Assembly (NCBI RefSeq): GCF_026627445.1
Contig: NZ_JAPNLJ010000016.1
Coordinates: 124,001-188,000, forward strand
From: Streptomyces sp. H27-H1
Lineage (GTDB): Bacteria > Actinomycetota > Actinomycetes > Streptomycetales > Streptomycetaceae
Reading direction: 5' to 3'
DNA: 64,000 nucleotides
Under the pieces are notes generated by a model that saw only the letters and a program-made list of their open reading frames with translations, was not told where the DNA came from and searched no databases. Positions 7,741-15,916 of the stretch are shown here, piece by piece. Made by a program: the position numbers and the translations under genes. Every line of letters starts with the position of its first letter. Positions within the stretch are counted from its first letter, which is position 1.

Positions 7741-8921
7741 TCGAAGCCCTCGTCCTCTACGTGCCGGGCGCGGTGATCGTCGGGGCGCTGATCGTCAAGG
7801 CCCCGACGTTGAGGCGGAGGTGGGAGCAGCCCCTGATGCGGGCCGTGTGCACCCTCCTCGTCGGGGGCGCGCTCTCCGTGTTCCTGTCGGCGCCGCCGAC
7901 CATCGTCGTCGTCAACCGGCTGACCGGGGTCGTCAACTTCTCGGCTCCCCTGGTGTACGGCCTGATCACCGTCTTCTCCGGCGCCTGTGTCGTCCTGATC
8001 CTGCACTGGAGCGGCACCCCGACCCCGGGTGTGCGCCGGGCCACCCGCCTGACCATGGCCGCGTACGGCACCGTGGCGGTGGCGATCGTCGCCCTGTTCG
8101 CGCGGGGCGAGGCGCCGGTCGAGCGGGTGCGGGACCTGGACACGTACTACGCCAACACGCCCTGGCTGCGCGAGATGATCATCTGCTATCTGTCGGCGCA
8201 CACGGTGAGCAGCATCGCGCTCACCGTGCTGTGCTGGAAGTGGCTGCGCCGGCTGGACCCCTCGATGCGGCCGCTGCGCACGGGACTGGCCGTCCTCATG
8301 CTGGGAGGGGCGTTCGGCCTGGGCTTCCTCGCCGCGAAGTGGACCGCGATGGGCGCGCGTTGGAGCGGCGGAAACCTGGACCACCTGTCCACGTACGCGG
8401 CGCCCCCGCTCGGCGCCACCGCGGCCCTGCTGGTGGGCATCGGGTTCATCGTGCCGCTGGTCGGCGGTTCGGCGCCCTGGCAGGACTACTGCCGCTACCG
8501 GCGGCTGCGGCCGCTCTGGGCGGCGCTGCGCGGGTTCTCCCCGTGCGGGATGCGGCCCGTGCCGCTGACCTGGTGGTCACCGGTGGGGATCCGGCTGATC
8601 CACCGCGAATCGGTGATCGACGACGGCATCCTGGCGCTCGTCCACTGGTTCGACCCCGCCGTGCGCGAGGAGGCGTACGGTACCGCGCGCGCTCAGGGCC
8701 GGTCCGAGGAGGAGGCCGCCCTGGTGGCGGACGCGGCCATGCTGGCGGCGGCCTGCCGGCGCCGGACGGCGGCCGACGGGGCGGCCGCCCACGCGGACGA
8801 CGACGCCCCGGGCTGCCCCGGCCCGTACCCCCTGGACTCCCGCCCGCTGACGGAGCTGGCCCGCGCGTTCCAGACCTCCCCCATCGTGGCCCGGGCCCGC
8901 GACCAGGCCACGCACGCCTGA
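7737..8921 (+). CDS. MAB_1171c-like multi-pass membrane protein (putative transporter)
   Basis: 394 residues from the ATG at 7737, which overlaps the monooxygenase stop. This start is preferred over upstream in-frame codons, because those would run deep into the preceding gene. About seven hydrophobic segments occupy residues 1-245, followed by a soluble Arg/Ala-rich C-terminal domain of about 140 residues (WWSPVGIRLIHRESVIDDGI, then HWFDPAVREEAYGTARAQG). This layout and its position after HTH, metallopeptidase and FAD genes match the family NCBI calls 'MAB_1171c family putative transporter', known from Streptomyces and Mycobacterium without an assigned substrate. Transport activity has not been shown for the family to my knowledge. 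Confidence 0.65.
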   Translation: MIEALVLYVPGAVIVGALIVKAPTLRRRWEQPLMRAVCTLLVGGALSVFLSAPPTIVVVNRLTGVVNFSAPLVYGLITVFSGACVVLILHWSGTPTPGVRRATRLTMAAYGTVAVAIVALFARGEAPVERVRDLDTYYANTPWLREMIICYLSAHTVSSIALTVLCWKWLRRLDPSMRPLRTGLAVLMLGGAFGLGFLAAKWTAMGARWSGGNLDHLSTYAAPPLGATAALLVGIGFIVPLVGGSAPWQDYCRYRRLRPLWAALRGFSPCGMRPVPLTWWSPVGIRLIHRESVIDDGILALVHWFDPAVREEAYGTARAQGRSEEEAALVADAAMLAAACRRRTAADGAAAHADDDAPGCPGPYPLDSRPLTELARAFQTSPIVARARDQATHA

Positions 8922-8965
8922 CTCCGGGCCCCTCGCGGCCTCCCGCTGCCCCTGGGCCGCACAGG

Positions 8966-9001
8966 CCTGCCCCAGGGGCCCTCGCAGGGCCCTGGGGCAG
9001 G
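8966..9001. terminator. bidirectional-looking terminator between cassette and folD
   Basis: CCTGCCCCAGGGGCCCT, a CGC loop and AGGGCCCTGGGGCAGG form a 16-bp stem with one bulged base. It lies 45 bp after the membrane-protein stop, in the convergent gap before folD. No T-tract, as is common in Streptomyces. Confidence 0.65.
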
Positions 9002-9121
9002 CGCCCCCGTCTCGGGTCAGGCCAGGCCTCTGCATATCCATCGAAGCGTTCACATTTTCATTGGAACGCCATGCCCTTCGGCCGGGATCGGCCTTTCGGC
9101 CCGTTACCGGAAGGAACGGAG

Positions 9122-9146
9122 CGCCCCGGGCCCAGGGCCCGGGGCG
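9122..9146 (-). terminator. terminator hairpin downstream of folD
   Basis: CGCCCCGGGCCC, A, GGGCCCGGGGCG gives perfect 12-bp arms, 31 bp after the folD stop. The symmetric sequence would work on either strand; the position suits folD. Confidence 0.65.
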
Positions 9147-9176
9147 TTCGTCGTGGCGTGGGGTGCGGGGCCCTGG

Positions 9177-10085
9177 TCAGAGGTCCGCGAGGACCAGGCC
9201 GGCCTGCGCGGCGGCGGCCTGGACGGTCTGCTCCAGCAGTACCGCGATGGTCATCGGGCCGACGCCGCCCGGTACCGGGGTGATCAGCGAGGCGCGGGCG
9301 GCGGCCGACTCGAAGTGGACGTCGCCGACGTTGCCCTCGTTGTAGCCGGCGTCCAGGACCACGGCGCCCGGCTTGATGTCCTCGCCCCGGATGAACTCGG
9401 CCTTGCCGACGGCGGCGACCAGTACGTCCGCCTGGCGCACGATGGACGGCAGGTCCACGGTGCGGGAGTGGCAGTAGGTGACGGTGGCGTTCTGCTCCAG
9501 CAGCAGCATTCCGGCGGGCTTGCCGAGGATCGCGCTGCGTCCGACGACCACGGCGTGCTTGCCGGTCAGGTCCACCTCGTAGGCCTCGAGCAGGCGCATG
9601 ATGCCGCCGGGGGTGCAGGAGACGAAGCCCGGCAGTCCGAAGCCCATGGCGGCGAAGGAGTGCATGGTGACCCCGTCGACATCCTTGCCCGGTGCGATGG
9701 CCTCGAAGGCGGCGCGCTCGTCGATGTGGTGCGGAACGGGGTGCTGGAGCAGGATGCCGCTGATCTCCGGGTCCTCGGACAGCGCGGTCAGGGCGGCGAC
9801 GAGCTCCTCGGTGGTCGTCGCGGCCGGCAGCTCCACGTGGCGGGAGGTGATCCCGGCCCTGGCGCAACGGTTCTGCTTCATGCGGACGTAGGTGACGGAC
9901 GCGGGGTCCTCGCCGACCAGCACGGTCGCCAGACAGGGCGCGGTGCCCGTGCGCGCGGTGATCTTCGCGGCCTGGTCGGCGGTCCGCTCCGAGATGCGGC
10001 GGGCGAGGGCCGTGCCGTCCATCAGCCGGGCGGTGCGCTCCGGCTGGTCGGCGGGGGCGCCGGAAACGGTCGGGGCAGTCGTCAT
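9177..10085 (-). CDS. folD: bifunctional 5,10-methylene-THF dehydrogenase / methenyl-THF cyclohydrolase
   Basis: 302 residues, somewhat longer than the usual 280-290 because of an Ala/Thr-rich N-terminus. Family motifs are present: the substrate/lysine region TYVRMKQNRCARAGI (catalytic K in VRxKxxxCxxxGI), ISGILLQHPVPHHIDERAAF, the GVTMHSFAAMGFGLPGFVSC region, and the NADP-binding VVVGRSAILGKPAGMLLL. The PGGVGPMTIAVLLEQT signature closes the protein. The cytosolic enzyme interconverts one-carbon tetrahydrofolates and supplies formyl-THF and the methylene-THF used by ThyA (26970-27773 in this window). It is transcribed alone and ends in a strong hairpin. The ATG at 10085 is preceded by CAGGAGACC. 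Confidence 0.97.
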   Translation of the reverse strand: MTTAPTVSGAPADQPERTARLMDGTALARRISERTADQAAKITARTGTAPCLATVLVGEDPASVTYVRMKQNRCARAGITSRHVELPAATTTEELVAALTALSEDPEISGILLQHPVPHHIDERAAFEAIAPGKDVDGVTMHSFAAMGFGLPGFVSCTPGGIMRLLEAYEVDLTGKHAVVVGRSAILGKPAGMLLLEQNATVTYCHSRTVDLPSIVRQADVLVAAVGKAEFIRGEDIKPGAVVLDAGYNEGNVGDVHFESAAARASLITPVPGGVGPMTIAVLLEQTVQAAAAQAGLVLADL

Positions 10086-10224
10086 GGGGTCTCCTGAGCG
10101 TCGCTGCGGGATCGCGGTTCGCCCAGGCGCGCGGCAGTCGACGTACGGGAGTACGCCGGGCCGCTCCCCGGTGGTGATCCACCCGAACGCCAGTCACGGC
10201 CCGCCGCCCAGTGTAGGCGAACCC

Positions 10225-10276
10225 CCGGGAAGTCCGGCGTGGGCCCCGGGGAGTCCGGCGTGGGCCCCGGGGCCGG
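10225..10276. repeat. 21-bp direct repeat in the folD / methyltransferase divergent promoter region
   Basis: Two consecutive 21-bp units (10225-10245 and 10246-10266), each containing AGTCCGGCGTGGGCC and differing at one base, are followed by the first 10 bases of a third. They lie 54 bp before the methyltransferase start. Probably slippage; an effect on promoter spacing is possible. Confidence 0.85.
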
Positions 10277-10319
10277 CAATCCGGTGGATGACCGGCGCCG
10301 CAGCTGGGACGATCGAGAC

Positions 10320-11081
10320 ATGACGCGCACTTTCGACCATCTCGTCGCGGAAGCGGAATCCGTCTCCGTGGACGGCTGGGACTTCTCCTGGCTCGACGGC
10401 CGCGCCACCGAGCAGCGCCCCTCCTGGGGCTACCAGCGCCTCCTCGCACAGCACCTCGCGCGGGTCCGCTCCGCCCTGGACATCCAGACCGGCGGCGGAG
10501 AGGTGCTCGCGGGGGCCGGCCCCCTGCCCCCGCTGACGGTGGCCACCGAGTCGTGGCCGCCGAACATCGACAAGGCGACCCGGCTGCTGCACCCGCTCGG
10601 CGCGGTGGTGGTCGTCGACTCCGACGAGCCGCCGCTGCCGTTCGGCGACGAGTCCTTCGAGCTCGTCGCCAGCCGGCATCCGGTGACGATCTGGTGGGAG
10701 GAGGTCGCGCGGGTGCTGCGGCCCGGTGGCTCGTACCTCTCCCAGCAGGTCGGCCCGAGCAGTGTCTTCGAGCTCGTGGAATACTTCTTGGGCCCGCAGC
10801 CGGAAGAGGTCCGGCGGGCCCGGCACCCCGACGACGCGGTCGCCGACGCCACGAAGGCAGGGCTGGAGGTCGTCGATCTGCGCTCCGAGCGACTGCGGAC
10901 GGAGTTCCACGACATCGGAGCCGTGATCTACTTTCTACGGAAGGTGATCTGGATGGTGCCCGGCTTCACGGTCGGGCAGCATCGGGACCGGTTGCGCGAG
11001 CTGCACGAACAGATCGAGCACGAAGGCCCGTTCGTCGCGCACACCGCCCGATTCCTCGTCGAGGCCCGCAAAACGGGCTGA
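10320..11081 (+). CDS. class I SAM-dependent methyltransferase
   Basis: 253 residues from the ATG at 10320; an upstream in-frame extension would run through the direct repeats and is rejected. SALDIQTGGGEVLA is methyltransferase motif I, VVVVDSDEPPLPFGDESFEL covers the motif II/III region, and EEVARVLRPGGSYLSQQVG is the post-motif typical of Methyltransf_11 proteins. The C-terminal half (WMVPGFTVGQHRDRLRELHE) is specific to a group of small Streptomyces methyltransferases. The substrate is not recognisable. It is divergent from folD, with hrdB 226 bp downstream. Confidence 0.8.
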   Translation: MTRTFDHLVAEAESVSVDGWDFSWLDGRATEQRPSWGYQRLLAQHLARVRSALDIQTGGGEVLAGAGPLPPLTVATESWPPNIDKATRLLHPLGAVVVVDSDEPPLPFGDESFELVASRHPVTIWWEEVARVLRPGGSYLSQQVGPSSVFELVEYFLGPQPEEVRRARHPDDAVADATKAGLEVVDLRSERLRTEFHDIGAVIYFLRKVIWMVPGFTVGQHRDRLRELHEQIEHEGPFVAHTARFLVEARKTG

Positions 11082-11207
11082 CAAAACGGGCGGACGCGGC
11101 CACCCTCGACCGGTTGCCCGGTCACAGCGTGGCGCAGGTCACTCAATTCAGCGCGTAACGAATCTACTCGGGCATGCGATGAACCGACAGGTGTCCTCGT
11201 GCGGCGC

Positions 11208-11234
11208 GGAATACAGACCCCCCTCGGGTCTGTT
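11208..11234 (+). promoter_or_regulatory. sigma-R-like promoter with embedded palindrome upstream of hrdB
   Basis: GGAAT at 11208-11212 and GTT at 11232-11234 are separated by 19 nt; the sigma-R consensus is GGAAT-N18-GTT, so this is off by one. The spacer is almost entirely a perfect palindrome, ACAGACCC CCCTC GGGTCTGT (11213-11233). It lies about 75 bp before the GTG of hrdB. In S. coelicolor one hrdB promoter is known to be sigma-R dependent, which supports the assignment. The palindrome role is unknown. Confidence 0.5.
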
Positions 11235-11307
11235 TCCCGAGTTCGCGCGATGATGTCCCGCCACCCCCCATATCTGTTCGCAATCTGTTCGCAACGAGAG
11301 GCTCCTT

Positions 11308-12879
11308 GTGTCGCTCAGCCCGTCCCGTACGTTCCCCACGGAGATCGCCGAATCCGAGGCCCTGGTCGCGCTTGTCGAGCGCGGCCGCGAGCAGGGTCAC
11401 ATCAACGGTGATGACGTGCGCCAGGCCTTCGAGGCCGGCCGCATCCCGGTGGACCAGTGGAAGCGGGTCCTGCGCAGCCTGAACCAGGTCCTGGACGAGG
11501 AGGGTGTCGCGCTGCACGTCAGCGCCGCGCCCGCCACGAAGGTTGCCGCCAAGAAGCCGCGCAAGGCGGCCGCCGCCCCGGCGCGCGTCGCCAAGAAGGC
11601 CGCTGCCCCGCCGCGTCTCATCGGTGCGCGCAAGACTGCTGCCACGACCACCGCCGCGGCGATATCCGATCCGACGGCCTCCGGGACCGAGGAGGAGGTG
11701 GCGGCCGAGGCCGCCGCCGCGCCGAAGAAGCGGACGGTCAAGAAGACCGCCGTGAAGAAGACCGCCGTGAAGAAGACGGCGGCCACGAAAAAGGGCGCCA
11801 AGGACGGCGACGACGACGAGACCCCCGCGGCCACGGGCGAGGACTGGGCGGCCGAGGACCCCGACGAGGGTGACGAGAAGGAGACGCCCAAGACGGGCGG
11901 CAGCGCGGGCTTCGTCCTGTCCGACGACGACGAGGACGACGCCCCGGCGCAGACCGTCATGGTCGCCGGCGCCACCGCCGACCCCGTCAAGGACTACCTC
12001 AAGCTGATCGGCAAGGTGCCGCTGCTCAACGCCGAGCAGGAGGTGGAGCTCGCCAAGCGCATCGAGGCCGGTCTCTTCTCCGAGTACAAGCTCGAAGAGG
12101 AGGAGGACCACAAGCCCGCGTTCAAGCGCGAGCTGGAGATCCTCGTCGAGGACGGCCGCCGGGCCAAGAACCACCTGCTGGAGGCCAACCTCCGCCTCGT
12201 GGTCTCCCTCGCCAAGCGCTACACCGGCCGCGGCATGCTCTTCCTGGACCTGATCCAGGAGGGCAACGTCGGTCTGATCCGCGCCGTGGAGAAGTTCGAC
12301 TACACCAAGGGCTTCAAGTTCTCCACGTACGCCACGTGGTGGATCCGGCAGGCGATCACGCGTGCCATGGCCGACCAGTCGCGCACCATCCGCATCCCCG
12401 TCCACATGGTCGAGATCATCAACAAGCTGGCCCGCGTCCAGCGCCAGATGCTCCAGGACCTCGGCCGGGAGCCCACTCCGGAGGAGCTGGGCAAGGAACT
12501 CGACATGACCCCCGAGAAGGTCATCGAGGTCCAGAAGTACGGCCGTGAGCCGATCTCCCTGCACACCCCGCTGGGTGAGGAGGGCGACAGCGAGTTCGGT
12601 GACCTCATCGAGGACTCCGAGGCGGTCGTGCCGGCCGACGCCGTGAGCTTCACCTTCCTCCAGGAGCAGCTCCAGTCCATCCTGGGCACGCTCTCGGAGC
12701 GCGAGGCGGGCGTGGTCTCCATGCGTTACGGCCTCAACGACGGCCAGCCGAAGACCCTCGACGAGATCGGCCGCGTGTACGGGGTCACCCGTGAGCGCAT
12801 CCGCCAGATCGAGTCGAAGACCATGTCGAAGCTCCGTCACCCGTCGCGCTCGCAGGTGCTGCGCGACTACCTCGACTAA
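11308..12879 (+). CDS. hrdB: principal RNA polymerase sigma factor HrdB (sigma-70)
   Basis: 523 residues. Residues about 20-70 form the conserved N-terminal segment (LVERGREQGHINGDDVRQAF). A long Ala/Lys- then Asp/Glu-rich linker (about 75-215) contains the repeat KKTAVKKTAVKKTAATKK. The core sigma domains follow: region 1.2 (DPVKDYLKLIGKVPLLNAEQ), region 2 (EANLRLVVSLAKRYTGRGM and the -10 recognition stretch YATWWIRQAITRA), region 3 and region 4 (VYGVTRERIRQIESKTMSKL). Length and linker match HrdB of S. coelicolor (511 residues) rather than HrdA/C/D. It directs housekeeping transcription. GTG start with GAGAGG upstream. It converges with the metallopeptidase gene 17 bp downstream. Confidence 0.97.
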   Translation: MSLSPSRTFPTEIAESEALVALVERGREQGHINGDDVRQAFEAGRIPVDQWKRVLRSLNQVLDEEGVALHVSAAPATKVAAKKPRKAAAAPARVAKKAAAPPRLIGARKTAATTTAAAISDPTASGTEEEVAAEAAAAPKKRTVKKTAVKKTAVKKTAATKKGAKDGDDDETPAATGEDWAAEDPDEGDEKETPKTGGSAGFVLSDDDEDDAPAQTVMVAGATADPVKDYLKLIGKVPLLNAEQEVELAKRIEAGLFSEYKLEEEEDHKPAFKRELEILVEDGRRAKNHLLEANLRLVVSLAKRYTGRGMLFLDLIQEGNVGLIRAVEKFDYTKGFKFSTYATWWIRQAITRAMADQSRTIRIPVHMVEIINKLARVQRQMLQDLGREPTPEELGKELDMTPEKVIEVQKYGREPISLHTPLGEEGDSEFGDLIEDSEAVVPADAVSFTFLQEQLQSILGTLSEREAGVVSMRYGLNDGQPKTLDEIGRVYGVTRERIRQIESKTMSKLRHPSRSQVLRDYLD

Positions 12880-12896
12880 AAACGGGGTCCGCGCCC

Positions 12897-14705
12897 TCAG
12901 GCCAGCCGGAAGACCGGCCCGCGGGGCGTGAACGGCAGGGAGGCGCCCTGCGGAACCAGGAAGGCGTGCTCGCGCCGGATCCGCAGGGTGTCGGTCCACC
13001 CGTCCGTGATCACCAGCACCGGGGCTCCGGGCGGGAAGTCCTCCGCCTTCTGCAGCAGGTCGATGCCCGGCTGCAGTACGGTTCCGCCCCGGCCGCGCAC
13101 CCTCACCCGGCCCGCGATCTCGGCCGGGGGCAGATAGCCCGCGTCGTACGGCGCCGCGTCGCAGAACACGACGCGGGCGGCCGGTACGTCGCGGGCCTGC
13201 GCGTACGAGGCGATGGCGCCGAGCGCCTTGCCGAGCAGTGCGGTGTCCATCGACGCCGAGGTGTCGAGGACCACGCCGAAGGTGCAGCGGGCGATCTCCT
13301 CGGGCGGGAAGTACCGGCCCGCCCGGGGGATGTCCGGAGTGGAGGCCTGGCGGCGCGCCGGGCGCGCGAAGCTGCGTACGGGGTACGGGCGCGGCACGAA
13401 CTCGTCGAACCAGCGGGCCAGGCGGGCGTCCCACGGCACCGGCGGGTGCGCCAGGGAGCGGATCTCCTCGATCAGCCCGGCGGGCAGCAGGCCGCGCTCC
13501 TCGTAGGTGTGCAGGTCGAAGCCCTGGACCAGGCCGCGCCGGTAGAACTCGTCCAGATCGGTGTACGGTCCGCTGCCCGGGTGGGGCAGCGGCTCGCCCA
13601 GGATGTCCCCGCGGCCCTTGCCGCGCAGGGTGGCGAGCCTGCGCATCCTGCGCAGGTCGGCGGTGATCCGGTCGTAGACCTCCTCCACGGACAGGTCCCT
13701 CAGCTCCGGGTCGTACAGCAGCCCCTCGGGCATCTCGCCGACGCCCATCTCCACGAGCCAGCCGTTGACCACGTAGTCGGCGGCCACGTTGTGCAGGTAC
13801 GGGTCACGGGCGCCGCGGCGCTCGCCGTGGCGCAGGGCGGCGTGCAGCATCTCGTGGGCCAGGATGAACCGCCACTCCCCGTCGGCGAAGCGGCGCAGCG
13901 GGTTGACGTAGATCTCCCCGGCGCTCGTGCTGACGGCGGCGACGTCGATGTCCTGGGCGCGGGCGAGCTCGGCGTCGGCGACGATCTTCAGACCGCTGGC
14001 GAGGCCGCCGAGCAGCGGGTACGAGGAGACGAACCAGTTCAGGGCCCGGTCCCACGGGCGTTGCTCCACGCGCTCCCCCGTGACCCGGTCGCGGCGACCG
14101 CCGGCCACCTCCATGGCCGCGGAGACGCTGCGGGTCAGGGCGTGCGCGAAGGCGGTCTCCCAGTCGGGGACCGCGGTGTTCCACATGCGCCAGGTGACCA
14201 GGACCTGGTCGGGGTGGTCGCCGGCCGTGCCGCAGGCCTCGTAGGCGGCGGGAATGCCGTCGCGGCGCCAGCGGGCCGCGAGCAGTTCCTCGTCGCCGCC
14301 CGGGTACTCGGCGGGGAGGTCGTCGGGGGGCCTTACGGACGGCTGCGTCAGCAGGAAGCGGTTGACGACGGCGCAGCGGGCCGCGAGGTCGAAGCGGTCG
14401 GGCTGCGCCCGCTGCTCCTGGTCCGCGGCCGGGACGTGGCCGAAGCCGAGGTGGAGCAGGGCGTGGGCCAGGGCCCAGGCCCAGGTCCGGGGATCCGCGC
14501 GCCGGCCGGAGCGGACGTGCAGGACACCGTTGGAATCCACGGCGACCAGGCCCGATGCGGGGGTCAGGCGGCACGGGGCGTGCCCGCACACGCTCCCGCC
14601 GACGGCGGCGAGGGCCGGGTTCCGCTTCACCAGGGCGAGCCCCTCGGCGAAGGCCTGGGCGGCGGGGTCGGGCGCCTTCTTCTGCGGGCGGCGGGGCGCG
14701 CTCAC
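12897..14705 (-). CDS. DUF2201-type protein: metallopeptidase-like domain plus C-terminal VWA domain
   Basis: 602 residues. The centre carries FILAHEMLHAALRHG, an HExxH zinc motif (H284, E285, H288) with a further His at 293. The N-terminal ALAHALLHLGFGH repeats the same H-x3-H-x4-H spacing (H81, H85, H90) but has Ala in place of the Glu. The C-terminal third is a VWA domain with a MIDAS motif (VVLDTSASMD) and VLVITDGWTD. GTG start; GTGA overlap with the upstream MoxR ATPase gene indicates coupling. VWA proteins of this kind act as adaptors for MoxR AAA+ ATPases. Peptidase activity is plausible from the motif but unproven. Confidence 0.8.
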   Translation of the reverse strand: MSAPRRPQKKAPDPAAQAFAEGLALVKRNPALAAVGGSVCGHAPCRLTPASGLVAVDSNGVLHVRSGRRADPRTWAWALAHALLHLGFGHVPAADQEQRAQPDRFDLAARCAVVNRFLLTQPSVRPPDDLPAEYPGGDEELLAARWRRDGIPAAYEACGTAGDHPDQVLVTWRMWNTAVPDWETAFAHALTRSVSAAMEVAGGRRDRVTGERVEQRPWDRALNWFVSSYPLLGGLASGLKIVADAELARAQDIDVAAVSTSAGEIYVNPLRRFADGEWRFILAHEMLHAALRHGERRGARDPYLHNVAADYVVNGWLVEMGVGEMPEGLLYDPELRDLSVEEVYDRITADLRRMRRLATLRGKGRGDILGEPLPHPGSGPYTDLDEFYRRGLVQGFDLHTYEERGLLPAGLIEEIRSLAHPPVPWDARLARWFDEFVPRPYPVRSFARPARRQASTPDIPRAGRYFPPEEIARCTFGVVLDTSASMDTALLGKALGAIASYAQARDVPAARVVFCDAAPYDAGYLPPAEIAGRVRVRGRGGTVLQPGIDLLQKAEDFPPGAPVLVITDGWTDTLRIRREHAFLVPQGASLPFTPRGPVFRLA

Positions 14706-15763
14706 CGGCGGGCTTCGACCAGGCGCGGCATGTCCCGGGCGGCCTCCACGAGGAACCAGGAGGGCAGCACGGGCAGCCCGTCGGCGTCGTCGGCGATGAC
14801 GGTCTGGGCCACCTCCACGGAGATCTCGGCGAGCTGGACCAGCAGCGCCTTGGCGCGGTAGGCGGTCTGGCGCAGGGCGGGCGAGACGTGCTCGCGCTGC
14901 GCGGGCAGTTCCTTGACCAGGCGGCCCCGGAAGGCCTCGGCGAGGTAGTAGAGCAGATCGCGGTCGGCGGTGCGGGTGGGCCAGGAGGCGTCACCCTTCA
15001 TGATCGCTTCGATGCCGAAGCTGTGACGCACGATCTTGGCGTAGCCGCGGAAGGAGACGGCGTGCGCGGGGGTGAGGGTGCCGTGCGCGAGCACACCGAG
15101 CGTCTGCTCGTCCAGGTCCGGCCCGAAGGAGTGCAGGGCGTCGGAGAGCATGTGCCAGGAGCGGGGCGTGGAGAACGGCTCCTCGGTCTTGGGCGGCTGC
15201 GACCAGAGGTGGTCGGGGCGGTCGGTGAGGTAGTCGGTGACCCACGGGTGGATGCCGTGCTCGCCGGCCCAGACCAGCCAGTCCCCGGCGGAGGCCCGCA
15301 GGTGGACGTGGGTGAGCCGGTTGACGAGCGCGGAGGCGATGGGCCGGGCCAGGGCGTTGTCGGTGGCCCGGTTGCCCGCGCCGATGACGATGGAGCCCGC
15401 GGGCAGCTCGTAGGAGCCGATCCGCCGGTCGAGAATGAGGGAGTAGAAGGCCTTCTGGACGTCCGGGCTCGCGGCGTTGAGTTCGTCGAGGAACAGGCAG
15501 TAGGGCTCGTCGCGGGCGATGGCCTCGGGCGGGCAGAACACGGACCGCCCGTCACGGATCTGCGGTACGCCGATCAGGTCCTCGGGCGCGAGCTGCGTAC
15601 CCAGCAGGCTGACGCACTCCAGTCCCAGCGAGTCGGCGAACTTCCGCACGAGCGAGGACTTCCCGATGCCGGGCGCTCCCCAGAGGAACACGGGCCGCAC
15701 GGTGGCGAGCCCGAGGAGCAGTTCGGGGAGCTGGGCGGGGGTGACGGTGACGGCGGCCTGCAC
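14702..15763 (-). CDS. MoxR-type AAA+ ATPase
   Basis: About 353 residues from the GTG at 15763 (MQAAVTVTPAQLPELLLGLA); a longer in-frame start at 15835 is possible, but its leader has no family-like sequence. Walker A is GAPGIGKSS, Walker B is CLFLDELNAA, and sensor I lies in IVIGAGNRATDN. The arginine-rich lid follows, with TPRSWHMLSDAL. MoxR ATPases remodel or insert cofactors into partner complexes, usually with a VWA protein, and here that partner is encoded immediately downstream with a 4-bp overlap. Cytosolic. The substrate is unknown. The LARPIASALVNRLTHVHL segment fits the pre-sensor helices. Confidence 0.88.
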   Translation of the reverse strand: MQAAVTVTPAQLPELLLGLATVRPVFLWGAPGIGKSSLVRKFADSLGLECVSLLGTQLAPEDLIGVPQIRDGRSVFCPPEAIARDEPYCLFLDELNAASPDVQKAFYSLILDRRIGSYELPAGSIVIGAGNRATDNALARPIASALVNRLTHVHLRASAGDWLVWAGEHGIHPWVTDYLTDRPDHLWSQPPKTEEPFSTPRSWHMLSDALHSFGPDLDEQTLGVLAHGTLTPAHAVSFRGYAKIVRHSFGIEAIMKGDASWPTRTADRDLLYYLAEAFRGRLVKELPAQREHVSPALRQTAYRAKALLVQLAEISVEVAQTVIADDADGLPVLPSWFLVEAARDMPRLVEARR

Positions 15764-15916
15764 GGGTGACGATGCCCCTTCGGGGTCCGGGAACGCGGTG
15801 CGCCCAGTGTGGGTGCACCGCGAGTCCCGAAGCACCCGGTTTTTCCCGGCCGCTGCCGCCGCGGCCCCGTCGCTCGCCGCTCGCCGCGGGCCCGGAGCTC
15901 CTTGGGGAGCGGACCC

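Noticed and set aside
11164..13434. 756-codon open frame antisense to hrdB
   Set aside because: Low-complexity Gly/Arg/Leu composition with no family signature; it is the shadow frame of the sigma factor gene and of the 3' part of the gene at 12897.
12966..14861. 631-codon plus-strand open frame opposite the VWA/metallopeptidase gene
   Set aside because: The minus strand carries clear HExxH and MIDAS motifs; this frame has none.
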